DNA of 64,000 nucleotides from an uncultured Caulobacterales bacterium (GTDB lineage Bacteria; Pseudomonadota; Alphaproteobacteria; Caulobacterales; Maricaulaceae), in contig CALFUN010000003.1 of assembly GCA_937929915.1 (NCBI GenBank), forward strand, positions 1-64,000. The letters run 5' to 3'. The translations under genes and the position numbers were made by a program. The notes beneath the pieces are model-generated. The model was not told the origin of the DNA. It ran no database searches and saw only the letters and a program-made list of their open reading frames with translations. Numbering within the stretch: the first letter of the stretch is position 1; every line of letters starts with the position of its first letter. Shown here in pieces: positions 9,473-19,103 of this stretch.

Positions 9473-11617
9473 CTAGAAACGGCCACTGACTGTGAATTTT
9501 GCATTGATTGGCGCGCCAACAGTGATGTTATTATTGGTATGCGCGCTTGGGAAATATTCCGTATCCGTCAAATTTTCGACATTCACTTGAACCCGCATAT
9601 CATCTGACACATCATAAAATGCGGCCGCATCCACGCGCACAAAGCTTGGCAATGTCACTTCATTATTATTCCCTGCAAAGCTTTCATCTTGATAGGTCAC
9701 GCCTAGTCCAAGGCCGAATTTTTCTGTCACTCGATAATTATTCCAAATATTGAACGTATTTTGCGGCAACTCACGCAAGCGCAAAGTCACTCCGTCAGCA
9801 TTGACAGCATCATTTCCAAAATCATCAACCTGATTACCGTCCAAATAACTATATCCCGCTGAAAAATACCAAGCATCCGTCACATTGCCCTGAAGCTGTA
9901 CTTCAAAGCCTTGAATGTCTGTGTCAATCACATCGAGCGTTCCAACATCATCATCAGAAACTTGCGGAGAGCTTTCTTCGATCTCAAAAACAGAGGCTGT
10001 AAGGCTAAAGCGATCTGCAAAATCCCATTTTAACCCCAGTTCAAGATTTTGAGAAATATTCGGATCCAACGCATCATCTGGTGGATTAATATCCGCAAAT
10101 TGTTCCCCGCTTCGCGGCAAAAATGTCTCACTGAAACTTCCATAAATAGAGATATTGTCTTTTGGTTTGATAACAATACCAAAGCGCGGCGAAATATTAT
10201 CATCTTGGCGACTTAAAATCTCGCGCTGCCCTGTATTGATAAAGGTCTCGATATTATCAACCGTAATATCAAAGCTATCAAAACGCGCACCTACAATAAG
10301 ATCTAGCCAATCTGTGACCGCAATTTCGTCTTGAATATAGACAGAGAACACCTCAACATCGGCTTCTGTATCGTCATTTAAATCCGTTGTGAAATCCACT
10401 GTCGTCACATCACCCGACGCATTTATGCCAACGCCATTCAATAAACTGATCGGCTGCGTGGCTAGGAAAAACTCTACGTCATCTTGGGTTTGATCAAAGA
10501 AGGTATTGATACGATCATTATCATTGCTTGTATCAATATATTCTCCGCCGACAATAATTGTATGGCCAATACGCGCCGTTTCAAAGTCCCCAATAAGGTT
10601 TGTGGATAAAGTCAAGTTCTCGCGCTGTGTTGTATCCACATAACCATCAAGCCCAACAATATTTGTTGTCTCATCAAAACTTACAGGGAAAAAGTTCAAA
10701 TATAACTTATCAAAATCACCATAAGCGATATTAAGATTAGCTTTAATGTTATCTGCAAATTGATGGGATAAGCCCGCGCGGAAAATATGTGCTTCAAATG
10801 TTGTGGTCGCAAGCTCAGAATCGCTAAATGTAATATCCGCTAAAGCTTCGGCGGGTCGCCCATCCGCGCCAGCTGGAATCCCGCGATCGACGAAACGCTC
10901 ATTATTTGCATATTCATAAGACACATCCAACATCGTTCGAGGCGTAAATTCAATACGGGCTGTCGGGTTAATCCCAAAACGATCACCATCAAAGAAATCA
11001 CGGTGATTATTGAGGCTCTCATGATACGCATTTAAACGAAATGCGACTTTATCATTAACGACATAATTGGCATCAAGGGCCACATCGAAGCCGCCAAATG
11101 TATCCACGCTAGCGTTATAACCGAGAAAATTCTCACTCAGATCGCCTTTTTTAGTCACACGATTTAAAATACCACCCGTACCGCCGCGGCCAAAAAACAA
11201 CGCATTAGGGCCGCGCAAAATTTCAACTTGCTCTAGATTATAAAGCGAGCGATAATATTGTACGTCATCTCTTACACCATCAATAAAGAAGTCAGCCGTA
11301 GAACGCACACCGCGAAACACAATCGCATCTCTGTGCCCTTCGCCTTGGGACTGCGTAACCCCGGGTGTGTAGAGGACAATATCGCCCAAACTATCAAAAC
11401 CTTGCTCGATAAATTGATCGGCCGTCACAATCGACAAGCTTTGCGGAACGTCAATAATCAGTGTCGGCGTTTTGAGTGCATTAATTCTATCTGTGTAGAG
11501 ATGCTGTCCATTGACAATAATTTCGTCAATCTCATCAGTATGAGAATTTTGCGCATAAGCTGTATTTGTAAACCCAAGACATAGGCTAATTGCGCAGCTT
11601 GATAGTAGAAATTTCAT
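9473..11617 (-). CDS. TonB-dependent siderophore receptor
   Basis: Outer-membrane receptor of the FhuA/Fiu class, probably for a ferric siderophore. The 714 residues start with a signal peptide (to TNTAYAQ), then a TonB-box-like DEIIVNG, a plug domain (PQSLSIVTADQF, LYTPGVTQSQGEG, FFIDGVRDD, QVEILRGPNALFFGRGGTGG), and a 22-strand-type barrel ending in F (KFTVSGRF), the usual assembly signal. No TonB, ExbB or siderophore biosynthesis gene is nearby, so the ligand is unknown. Two Fur-like boxes lie 80-121 bases upstream, suggesting iron repression. Confidence 0.93.
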   Translation of the reverse strand: MKFLLSSCAISLCLGFTNTAYAQNSHTDEIDEIIVNGQHLYTDRINALKTPTLIIDVPQSLSIVTADQFIEQGFDSLGDIVLYTPGVTQSQGEGHRDAIVFRGVRSTADFFIDGVRDDVQYYRSLYNLEQVEILRGPNALFFGRGGTGGILNRVTKKGDLSENFLGYNASVDTFGGFDVALDANYVVNDKVAFRLNAYHESLNNHRDFFDGDRFGINPTARIEFTPRTMLDVSYEYANNERFVDRGIPAGADGRPAEALADITFSDSELATTTFEAHIFRAGLSHQFADNIKANLNIAYGDFDKLYLNFFPVSFDETTNIVGLDGYVDTTQRENLTLSTNLIGDFETARIGHTIIVGGEYIDTSNDNDRINTFFDQTQDDVEFFLATQPISLLNGVGINASGDVTTVDFTTDLNDDTEADVEVFSVYIQDEIAVTDWLDLIVGARFDSFDITVDNIETFINTGQREILSRQDDNISPRFGIVIKPKDNISIYGSFSETFLPRSGEQFADINPPDDALDPNISQNLELGLKWDFADRFSLTASVFEIEESSPQVSDDDVGTLDVIDTDIQGFEVQLQGNVTDAWYFSAGYSYLDGNQVDDFGNDAVNADGVTLRLRELPQNTFNIWNNYRVTEKFGLGLGVTYQDESFAGNNNEVTLPSFVRVDAAAFYDVSDDMRVQVNVENLTDTEYFPSAHTNNNITVGAPINAKFTVSGRF

Positions 11618-11696
11618 GATGTTATGTGGGTTTCCTTAAGTATAATCTTTGTTTTTATATTTGGGTTTGGAGCGGCATAGCCTGTCCCTATTAGTA

Positions 11697-11713
11697 TTGA
11701 GAATGATTTGCAA
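11697..11713. promoter_or_regulatory. Fur-box-like palindrome 1
   Basis: The 17-bp TTGAGAATGATTTGCAA has the symmetric frame TTGnnAATnATTnnCAA, which resembles Fur sites of Alphaproteobacteria. It lies 80 bases upstream of the receptor start, in the 232-base divergent gap that also serves the EnvC-like gene. Confidence 0.65.
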
Positions 11714-11721
11714 CAAGTATT

Positions 11722-11738
11722 TTGAGAATAACTCGCAA
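11722..11738. promoter_or_regulatory. Fur-box-like palindrome 2
   Basis: TTGAGAATAACTCGCAA matches site 1 closely in the same orientation and begins 25 bases after it. One central position departs from the palindrome. Two copies suggest cooperative binding. Confidence 0.55.
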
Positions 11739-11849
11739 TAACATTTACGACATAATTCAGTGAGCTTACCTATGAGCCTTGCCAAATACTGAGCTGAATT
11801 CCGTGCAATAATTAACATACAAGAAACCATAATCTTGCTATAACGCCTC

Positions 11850-13064
11850 ATGCGCAGATTATGTCTCATCGCCATTGTCACTTTGGGCTTCACCAGCCAT
11901 GTGTCTGGCTATACGCAAACAAAAACCCCTGATCCTGCAAAACTCGACAGCTTAACCAAAGCCGAAGCGCAGGCACGGGCCAAAGATGAAGCCCTCACCC
12001 AACAGCGCAATACTGTCTCCAAAGAAATTACCTCCCTTAAAAAAGAACTACAAAAAGCCGCTCGCGAAACACGCGGATATGAGCGCGAGGCACTTAAGCT
12101 GCAAACACGTATTGACGATATTACAGCTCGAAAAAATGCGCTGGATACGCAAATGGCAGCTGACCGCGCTAAAATGATGGAACTCATCGCCGCTTTGCAG
12201 CGTCTTGAGCTATCCCCGCCGCCTGCAGCCGCCTCTACGCCTGATGATGCTATAAAAGCGGCTCAAGCCAATCAACTCATGCGCGGCATATCTGAAAACT
12301 TGCAAAGCCGCGCAGATAACCTCGCCATCACATTAAATGCGTTAGAGAAAACCCAACTCGATTTATCCGAGCAGCAAGCAGCGTTAAATGCCAATCAAAT
12401 CCAACTGGAAAAACGCCGCGCCGCAGCACAAAAAACCGTAAAGCGCAAAACAGACTTACAAAAATCCATTGATGCCAACCGCGAAATTACCTTGGCCGAA
12501 GTCAACCGCCTGGCGGCTGAATCGCAAAATTTGCGGGATTTAATTGCCAATTTCGAAGCCGAGGTCGCAGATATTGGCCCGCGCGTCAAACCAGGCAAAA
12601 ATAGTGAAAAAACCCGTAATTCGCCGCGCCGCGCCCAGCCAGCGCGGCCTGTGACATTACCAAAAGGCACGGTCAGCTTTGCCAAGGCCAAAGGGCAAAT
12701 GACACGGCCTATAACGGGGCCATTATTGCGTAATTATGGTCAAGGCGAGAAAGGTCTTACATATAAAGGCACTTCACGCGGGCAAGTCCTTGCGCCTTAT
12801 GCTGGCCGTGTTGAGTTTTCGGGGCCGTTTAAAAATTACGACCAAGTGGTTATTCTGAATGTTGGGGATGGATATTTCATCTTACTGACAGGCCTTGGGG
12901 CCGTATTTTCCGAAGCTGGGGATAATGTACGACTGGGCGAACCTGTTGGCACATTGCCATATACGGCAAAATCTAACCCAAATCTCTATATCGAGCTTAG
13001 GAAAGACGGAAAACCGCTCAATCCAGCACCATGGTTCGAACCGCGACCGGTTAAAACTGGGTAA
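11850..13064 (+). CDS. EnvC-like murein hydrolase activator (M23/LytM, degenerate)
   Basis: Predicted periplasmic activator of cell-wall amidases during division. The 404 residues begin with a signal peptide (MRRLCLIAIVTLGFTSHVSG), followed by a long coiled coil (about 30-245), a basic Pro/Arg linker (about 255-280) and a C-terminal LytM domain (GPLLRNYGQGE, GTSRGQVLAPYAGRVEFSGP, NLYIELRKDGKPLNPAPWF). The domain lacks the zinc ligands of active M23 peptidases: no HxxxD around the LTYKGT segment, and no HxH where YIELR stands. That fits EnvC-type activators rather than an enzyme. It is followed by two CtpA proteases and a divergent polysaccharide deacetylase, a common alphaproteobacterial grouping. 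Confidence 0.87.
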   Translation: MRRLCLIAIVTLGFTSHVSGYTQTKTPDPAKLDSLTKAEAQARAKDEALTQQRNTVSKEITSLKKELQKAARETRGYEREALKLQTRIDDITARKNALDTQMAADRAKMMELIAALQRLELSPPPAAASTPDDAIKAAQANQLMRGISENLQSRADNLAITLNALEKTQLDLSEQQAALNANQIQLEKRRAAAQKTVKRKTDLQKSIDANREITLAEVNRLAAESQNLRDLIANFEAEVADIGPRVKPGKNSEKTRNSPRRAQPARPVTLPKGTVSFAKAKGQMTRPITGPLLRNYGQGEKGLTYKGTSRGQVLAPYAGRVEFSGPFKNYDQVVILNVGDGYFILLTGLGAVFSEAGDNVRLGEPVGTLPYTAKSNPNLYIELRKDGKPLNPAPWFEPRPVKTG

Positions 13065-13170
13065 TCCTTCATATGTAACTACAATTTTACTAGAAAAATG
13101 CCGCCGGCGTGACTAAGTATTATTATAGATGAACATGTTATCTGGGCACATGGCCCAGTCGGAGATAATT

Positions 13171-14496
13171 ATGAAATTTGTATTGCCTGCTATCGGCTCT
13201 GTCGCAGCGATTGCTTTATTTGCATTCTCGACATCAAATCAAGCCGCCATTGCGGTGGAACGCCCAAGCTATGATGATACATTCGAACAGCTCGATCTAT
13301 TCGCAGATGTTCTAGCACGCGTGCGCAATGATTATGTCGAAGGCGTGAATGATAGCGAACTGATCGAAGAAGCCATTAACGGCATGCTTCAATCGCTCGA
13401 TCCGCACTCATCTTACTTAAGCCCTGATAGTTTTAAAGAATTTCAAGTCAACACAAGCGGTGAATATGGCGGGCTTGGCATGGAAGTGACCATGGAAGAC
13501 GGCTTTGTCAAAGTTATATCTCCGATTGATGACACACCTGCCAAACGCGCAGGCATTAAAGCTGGCGATTTTATTACTGAAATAGAAGGCAAAAACCTGC
13601 TCGGTTTATCTTTAAGTGAAGCTGTCGATAGAATGCGCGGAAAACCGGGTGAGCCGATTACTATTACAGTTGCACGTGAAGGCGAAGATGACACATTAGA
13701 ATTTTCCTTAACCCGCGAAATTATCAAGCGCCAAATTGTGCGTTATGAAGTCAAAGACGGGCTGGCCTATATCCGTATCTCGCAATTTAACGAAAAAGCG
13801 GCCGAAGGATTAGAAACAGCGGTCAACAGCCTTCGCAGCGAGCTTGGCGGGAAAATTCCGGGCATTATTCTAGATTTGCGCGGTAACCCGGGCGGACGTC
13901 TTGACCAATCCGTCAAAGTCTCAAGCGCATTTTTAGATGGCGGCGAAGTCGTCTCCACACGTGGACGCAGACCCAATGATATAGATAGCTATAATGGTGA
14001 GCGCGGTGAGCTTGCCAAAGGCGTACCTTTGGTGGTTCTGATTGACGGAGCCTCAGCTTCGGCTTCGGAAATCGTTGCAGGCGCCGTACAAGACCGTGAA
14101 CGGGGTATCATTATGGGCATGACATCCTTTGGCAAAGGCTCTGTGCAATCTATTATACCGCTACGCGGCGGCCGTGACGGGGCAATCAAGCTCACAACAC
14201 AGCGTTATTACACTCCAGATGGCCGCTCTATTCAAGGCACAGGCATTGATCCTGACATCGCCGTTTCTGCTGTGCCTGATGATGGCGAGGCGCGCAGTTC
14301 TCGGCGTGAAAGTGACCTACCCAATTCTATTGAAAATGAAAATGCTGATGAAGATACCGAAACAGAGGCTGTAGAGGTCATTATTGATTATCCGCCTGAA
14401 GGCTTTGAAGTCGAAGATGATTACCAACTACAAAAAGCGATAGAGCTTTTAAAAAGCGGGACATATACACAAAAACTCGCTGAATTAACGCAATAA
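13171..14496 (+). CDS. ctpA: S41 family carboxy-terminal processing protease (copy 1)
   Basis: Periplasmic serine protease that trims or degrades envelope proteins. From ATG 13171 (GGAG seven bases upstream) the product has 441 residues: signal peptide ending near NQAAIA, an N-terminal helical part (YVEGVNDSELIEEAINGML), a PDZ domain (GGLGMEVTMEDGFVKV), and the S41 core with serine in IDGASASASEIVAGA and lysine in TSFGKGSVQ, the Ser/Lys dyad. An acidic stretch precedes the C-terminus. An ATG at 13129 in the same frame would add 14 residues but lacks a ribosome-binding site and spoils the signal peptide. Confidence 0.94.
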   Translation: MKFVLPAIGSVAAIALFAFSTSNQAAIAVERPSYDDTFEQLDLFADVLARVRNDYVEGVNDSELIEEAINGMLQSLDPHSSYLSPDSFKEFQVNTSGEYGGLGMEVTMEDGFVKVISPIDDTPAKRAGIKAGDFITEIEGKNLLGLSLSEAVDRMRGKPGEPITITVAREGEDDTLEFSLTREIIKRQIVRYEVKDGLAYIRISQFNEKAAEGLETAVNSLRSELGGKIPGIILDLRGNPGGRLDQSVKVSSAFLDGGEVVSTRGRRPNDIDSYNGERGELAKGVPLVVLIDGASASASEIVAGAVQDRERGIIMGMTSFGKGSVQSIIPLRGGRDGAIKLTTQRYYTPDGRSIQGTGIDPDIAVSAVPDDGEARSSRRESDLPNSIENENADEDTETEAVEVIIDYPPEGFEVEDDYQLQKAIELLKSGTYTQKLAELTQ

Positions 14497-14520
14497 TACG
14501 ACGGACATCGCACCAACCTT

Positions 14521-15864
14521 ATGATAAAATATCGCTCCACACCCCGCACAATTCACGCATTAGGCGCACTCATGCTCGGCGGGGCTTTGATATTAAGCTC
14601 TGTCGTAACAGCCGCAGAAACAGACCCTGAGCGCGAAGATGCCTTTGAAAAATTAGAGCTTTTCGCTGAAGTAATGGCCTTAGTTAAAGAAAGTTATGTC
14701 GAGGACATCACAGATAAAGAACTTGTTGAAGGTGCGCTAAATGGCGCGCTCAGTTCACTTGACCCGCACTCAGCCTATACACCGCCAGTTGAATTTAAAG
14801 AGCAACGCGAAGCCGTAAAACGCGAATATGGCGGACTTGGCATTGAAGTGACCCAAGAAAGCGGCCTCGTCAAAGTCAACCACGCCCTCATTAATGGCCC
14901 AGCTTATGGGGCAGGCATTCGCGATGGTGATTATATCACAGCTGTAGACGGCGTTAGCGTCAGGGACAAAGATCTTGATACGGCCATTAAAGGTATGCGC
15001 GGGGAAACGGGCGAACCCGTCACCGTGACTGTCTTAAGTGCCAATAAAGCGCCGCGTGATATTGTGGTTGTCCGCGCCCAAGTTCAAGGCCGCGTCGTCA
15101 GAGAGCGCGTTGAGCAAGGGCTTGGTTATGTTTCGATTGAAACTTTCAACAATAACAATCTCACCAAAGACCTTGAGAGCGCCCTGCAATCTTTAAAATC
15201 TGAACTGGGCGGTACGATACCTGGCCTTATCATAGATTTACGCGGAAATCGCGGCGGGTTGCTGGATCAATCTGTCAGTGTGTCTAGCTTATTCCTGGAT
15301 GGCGGCGAGGTTTTATCTGCACGCGGTAAAGCCGCATCAGATAATCAGCGCTATAATGCCGAACCCGGTGAATTATTCCCTGACATGCCGATTGTTGTTC
15401 TTGTTAATTCTGGCTCGGCCTCGGCTGCTGAAATCGTTGCAGGCGCTTTGCAAGACCGCGGGCGCGCTGTCGTGCTGGGTCGCCGTACATTTGGCAAGGG
15501 CTCTGTACAATCCGTTATCCCGCTCTCACGCGAGCGCGGCGCGCTGCGGATGACAACCCAGAAATATTACACTCCATCAGGGAAATCCATCCAAGGACGC
15601 GGGGTTATACCCGATCTATTAATCGCGGCTGTCGAAGATAAAGGCAAATTACGCAAACGGTTCCGCGAAGATAGTTTACCGAATTTTCTTAAAAATCCGA
15701 ATGATGATGAAACCGATTATGAAGAAAAATATGAAGATGTGAATTTTCCGCCAGAATCATGGCCAGACACACGAGATTATCAACTTCGGAAAGCTGTCGA
15801 TGTTTTGAAAACATCTCGTTATCAAAGTCTTTTAGCGGCCCAAGACGCGGCATTTAAAAACTAA
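14521..15864 (+). CDS. S41 family carboxy-terminal processing protease (copy 2)
   Basis: Tandem paralogue of the preceding gene, 447 residues, 24 bases downstream. It has the same layout: signal peptide or anchor (ALMLGGALILSSVVTAA), the SYVEDITDKELVEGALNGAL helix, a PDZ domain (GGLGIEVTQESGLVKV), and the catalytic serine and lysine in VNSGSASAAEIVAGA and RTFGKGSVQ. Both dyads are intact, so neither copy looks like a pseudoenzyme. The two diverge in the PDZ loops, which suggests different substrates. No strong ribosome-binding site precedes the ATG. Confidence 0.93.
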   Translation: MIKYRSTPRTIHALGALMLGGALILSSVVTAAETDPEREDAFEKLELFAEVMALVKESYVEDITDKELVEGALNGALSSLDPHSAYTPPVEFKEQREAVKREYGGLGIEVTQESGLVKVNHALINGPAYGAGIRDGDYITAVDGVSVRDKDLDTAIKGMRGETGEPVTVTVLSANKAPRDIVVVRAQVQGRVVRERVEQGLGYVSIETFNNNNLTKDLESALQSLKSELGGTIPGLIIDLRGNRGGLLDQSVSVSSLFLDGGEVLSARGKAASDNQRYNAEPGELFPDMPIVVLVNSGSASAAEIVAGALQDRGRAVVLGRRTFGKGSVQSVIPLSRERGALRMTTQKYYTPSGKSIQGRGVIPDLLIAAVEDKGKLRKRFREDSLPNFLKNPNDDETDYEEKYEDVNFPPESWPDTRDYQLRKAVDVLKTSRYQSLLAAQDAAFKN

Positions 15865-15918
15865 AACACCTATAAGACGAGTTTACGCAGCCAACAAATC
15901 GACTTAGAGTGTTTCACT

Positions 15919-17163
15919 ATGAATGCGGCTCAAACTTATCAGAAACCAGCTCAAAGACGACAAAGCGTAAGCCTTCCGTCTCGGCGCAAGCATGCCGCTA
16001 TTGCCGCATTATCATTTTGCACCTTGGCAGCTCTGCCTATCATCTGTGTAAGTTTATTTGGCAATCCTGCTGACGCGCAATCCTTTGGAGCCGTAAGCAT
16101 CATTCCCATTGCCGAACCAACCGTCCTAAGTCCGCTTGATGATGAAACTCTGCCCGCACCCGATATTTTAGCCTCAGAACTTAACGCAGGTGAAAACCCA
16201 ACCGAAATCCTTGCGGATGAGACGGCCCCTGAAGTGGACGCACTTGAAGTGGATGCACTTGGCAATCCGATTAATCGCGATAATACCCCAGAATTACCGA
16301 GCGTTGAAACTCTGCCTAGCCCGTCGAAAACAATTTTAATTGACGGCAATGCTATCGGCCCGTCCCGCCTTGCACCTGCACCTTTTGCGGGCCTGACGCA
16401 GGCCAATCAATATGGGACAGCCCCCGCAAAAGGGCCAAATGGCCGAACACCTCTGAATAGTTATAATCGTCCCTTTACGGACACATCTGGCAAAAAAACT
16501 GTCTCTATTATTATCGGCGGATTGGGGGTTAACAGGACTGTGACCCAGCAAGCCATTGAGAGCTTACCCCCTGATATTACCCTATCATTTGCCGCCCACA
16601 CAACGGGCTTACAGGATTGGATTAACCGCGCACGCGAAGCTGGTCATGAGGTGATGATCGAAATTCCTATGGACTCACAAAGTTTTAACGCGGCTGAACC
16701 TGGGGCAGATAAAGCTCTACTCACCAATAATTCAGTCAGTGAAAATCTGCGCAATATGGATTGGCTTTTATCCCGCGGCCAAGGCTATTTTGGCGTTATC
16801 AATTATAATGGAGATAACTTTCTTACCCGCGCGGATGTCACAGCCCCTATTCTCGGTAAACTCGCAGATAGCGGCATTGGGCTTATCACAGACGGAGCGT
16901 TTTCTACGCCAAGCCTTGAAGCTTTAAGCGGCTCTGTCAACTTACCTTATAAAAACGGGTTCGGGTTAATTGATCCTGAACCGTCGGGCGATATTATTCG
17001 CGCGCAGCTCAATAGTCTTGCAAGTGCCGCGCTGACAGATACGAAGCCTATTGGGGTTGGCTTTGCATATCCTGAAACTATAAATATAGTGGCAGATTGG
17101 GTAACAGATTTAGAGGCGCAAAGCCTCATTCTCGCGCCCGCATCTCACACAGTTTTAAAATGA
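15919..17163 (+). CDS. Divergent polysaccharide deacetylase family protein
   Basis: Member of the DUF610/divergent polysaccharide deacetylase family, commonly found beside envC-like and ctpA genes in Alphaproteobacteria. The 414 residues contain a single transmembrane or signal anchor (about 27-50), an acidic Pro-rich linker (about 60-160), and the deacetylase-like domain (SIIIGGLGVN, LPPDITLSFAAHT, GHEVMIEIPMDS, GVINYNGDNFLTR, ITDGAF, IGVGFAYPETI). The metal-binding residues of classical NodB enzymes are largely absent, so the catalytic role is uncertain. It probably acts in the periplasm with the neighbouring wall factors. Confidence 0.88.
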   Translation: MNAAQTYQKPAQRRQSVSLPSRRKHAAIAALSFCTLAALPIICVSLFGNPADAQSFGAVSIIPIAEPTVLSPLDDETLPAPDILASELNAGENPTEILADETAPEVDALEVDALGNPINRDNTPELPSVETLPSPSKTILIDGNAIGPSRLAPAPFAGLTQANQYGTAPAKGPNGRTPLNSYNRPFTDTSGKKTVSIIIGGLGVNRTVTQQAIESLPPDITLSFAAHTTGLQDWINRAREAGHEVMIEIPMDSQSFNAAEPGADKALLTNNSVSENLRNMDWLLSRGQGYFGVINYNGDNFLTRADVTAPILGKLADSGIGLITDGAFSTPSLEALSGSVNLPYKNGFGLIDPEPSGDIIRAQLNSLASAALTDTKPIGVGFAYPETINIVADWVTDLEAQSLILAPASHTVLK

Positions 17164-17178
17164 GAGTATAGATTCAAT

Positions 17179-17682
17179 ATGCACATTAATCTCGATGATT
17201 ACCGGCCGCAAGATTACCGCCCCTGTGTAGGTATAGCCGTCTTCAACCAAGATGGTCACGTCTGGCTTGGGAAACGATTTGGGCAAGACGGACCTTATTG
17301 CTGGCAAATGCCGCAAGGCGGAATAGATGCTGGCGAAGTGCCCGATCAAGCCGCAGCGCGTGAATTATATGAAGAGACAGGCATAAGCCCAGATATGGTC
17401 ACACCTTTGGGGGAGATTAAAGACTGGCTCTATTATAATTTCCCAGAAGGTTACACCCCTAAAAATGGCCGTGACTGGCATGGTCAAAGGCAGCGTTGGT
17501 TTGCCTTTCGGTTTAACGGGGATGATAATCAGATAAATTTACAAGCCCATGGCGAACAAGAATTTTCAGACTGGAAATGGCATCCATTGTCAGATGTCAC
17601 AAACCTTATCATCCCTTTTAAACGCCATGTTTATGATACAATAACTGTTAAGTTTGAACACTTTGCACAGCCTGTAAACTAG
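17179..17682 (+). CDS. rppH: RNA pyrophosphohydrolase (Nudix)
   Basis: Converts 5'-triphosphate mRNA ends to monophosphate, allowing RNase E-type decay. The 167 residues contain the RPCVGIAVFNQDGHVWLGKR opening and an intact Nudix box, GGIDAGEVPDQAAARELYEETGI split across about residues 46-68 (GX5EX7REUXEEXGU). The WLYYNFPEG and QRQRWFAFRF blocks are typical of RppH rather than other Nudix enzymes. It follows the deacetylase gene by 15 bases. Confidence 0.93.
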   Translation: MHINLDDYRPQDYRPCVGIAVFNQDGHVWLGKRFGQDGPYCWQMPQGGIDAGEVPDQAAARELYEETGISPDMVTPLGEIKDWLYYNFPEGYTPKNGRDWHGQRQRWFAFRFNGDDNQINLQAHGEQEFSDWKWHPLSDVTNLIIPFKRHVYDTITVKFEHFAQPVN

Positions 17683-17696
17683 CTTAAGCCTGCGGC

Positions 17697-19103
17697 ATGG
17701 CGGCATATGCAAATAAACAATCAGCGATGAATAAAAATGCGATGCTATTCGTTTTAATCACAGTCATGATTAATTCGATTGGCTTTGGCATTATGATACC
17801 TGTTTTGCCTGACTTGCTTAAGGAATTAACAGGGCTGGCTAATAATGAAGCCGCGCTTTATGGCATGTGGCTCACTTTTGTTTTCGCCTTCTTTCAATTT
17901 ATCTGTATGCCGATTATTGGCGGATTATCAGATAGATATGGACGGCGGCGAATTATGTTATTTTCGCTCTTCGGCCTTGGCATAGATTATTTCATTATGG
18001 GCTTTGCCCCGACAATCGCATTTTTATTTTTGGGGCGCATCATCGCGGGCGCGCTTGGTGCAACCTTCTCAACCGCAAATGCTTATATCGCCGACATCAG
18101 CCCGCCAGAAACGCGCGCACAGAATTTCGGTCTTGTCGGCGCGAGTTTTGGCGTTGGCTTCATGCTTGGCCCTGTCATAGGCGGGCTTATTGGCGAACAT
18201 CTCGGCCCGCGCGCCCCTTTTATTGCGGCAGGCATTTTATCCTTACTCAATGTGGTTTACGGTCTTATTTTTCTACCCGAAACTCTGCCCAAAGATAAGC
18301 GCCGCGCCTTTGATTGGAAGCGCTCAAACCCCTTTGGGTCGCTCAAAGCTCTTGGTAAAATTACGGGTGTAAAATCTCTCATTTTTATCCTCTTTTTACT
18401 GGCGCTCGCACATACGGTTTACCCAACGACTTACACTTTCTCTATGCAAGAAGGGCTTGGCTGGAGTTCAGGTGATGTTGGGTTTTCACTCGGCGCCTTT
18501 GGCATTGCTAGTATGGTTGTCCAAGGCGGCCTTATTCGCATTATTATCCCGAAAATAGGACTGTTTTGGGCTGCTCTTCTTGGGATTATGTCCGCCGCGA
18601 TAGCCTATACAATGCTCGGCAGCGCCAATCAGGGCTGGATTGTTTATGCGGCGGGGCCGTTTGCGGCTTTAGCGGGGCTTTACGGCCCTGCCCTGACAAA
18701 TATGATGAGCTCGCGCATATCTGAATCCGAGCAAGGCGAGCTACAAGGCGCGATCGGCGCAGCGCAAGGGTTAGCTCTGATGATTGGCCCTTTTGCTATG
18801 TCAGGCATGTTTTGGTATTTTGGAGACACAGCCCAAAAGGCCTTATTTGGCCTTGAAACCTTCCCAATGGGATTTGTTCGTATAGCCCAACATATATTGG
18901 GTGCCGCGCCCGTGCCTTATATTCCAGGCGCTCCCTTTTTGCTCTCAGGATGTCTCGCCATTTTATGCCTTGGACTATTTATCCTATCCACCAATAAGCA
19001 CGATAGAGATGCGCGTTATAAACCTAATCCTGAGCCGGTTCCAACGCCCGAAGTTCAATCAGAACAATCTCTGGCGGAGATCGAAACCGCGCCGCAAGGA
19101 TAG
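17697..19103 (+). CDS. MFS transporter, TetA-like (DHA1) exporter
   Basis: Inner-membrane proton-driven exporter of the major facilitator superfamily. The 468 residues have about 12 hydrophobic segments. The first helix [17 protein letters not shown] and the loop [17 protein letters not shown] (MFS motif A) place it in the TetA/TCR-like DHA1 group; [19 protein letters not shown] is motif C, typical of antiporters. The substrate is unknown and tetracycline resistance should not be assumed. ATG 17727 is an alternative start, removing ten residues. The last 80 bases overlap the convergent phosphoesterase gene. Confidence 0.88.
   Translation: MAAYANKQSAMNKNAMLFVLITVMINSIGFGIMIPVLPDLLKELTGLANNEAALYGMWLTFVFAFFQFICMPIIGGLSDRYGRRRIMLFSLFGLGIDYFIMGFAPTIAFLFLGRIIAGALGATFSTANAYIADISPPETRAQNFGLVGASFGVGFMLGPVIGGLIGEHLGPRAPFIAAGILSLLNVVYGLIFLPETLPKDKRRAFDWKRSNPFGSLKALGKITGVKSLIFILFLLALAHTVYPTTYTFSMQEGLGWSSGDVGFSLGAFGIASMVVQGGLIRIIIPKIGLFWAALLGIMSAAIAYTMLGSANQGWIVYAAGPFAALAGLYGPALTNMMSSRISESEQGELQGAIGAAQGLALMIGPFAMSGMFWYFGDTAQKALFGLETFPMGFVRIAQHILGAAPVPYIPGAPFLLSGCLAILCLGLFILSTNKHDRDARYKPNPEPVPTPEVQSEQSLAEIETAPQG

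Noticed and set aside
11636-11893. 85-residue minus-strand open frame across the receptor promoter
   Set aside because: It spans both Fur-like boxes and the start of the EnvC-like gene, and its product has no recognisable features.
17697-19103. Calling the MFS gene a tetracycline-resistance determinant
   Set aside because: TetA-like motifs are shared by many exporters; no tetR-type regulator or mobile context is present.
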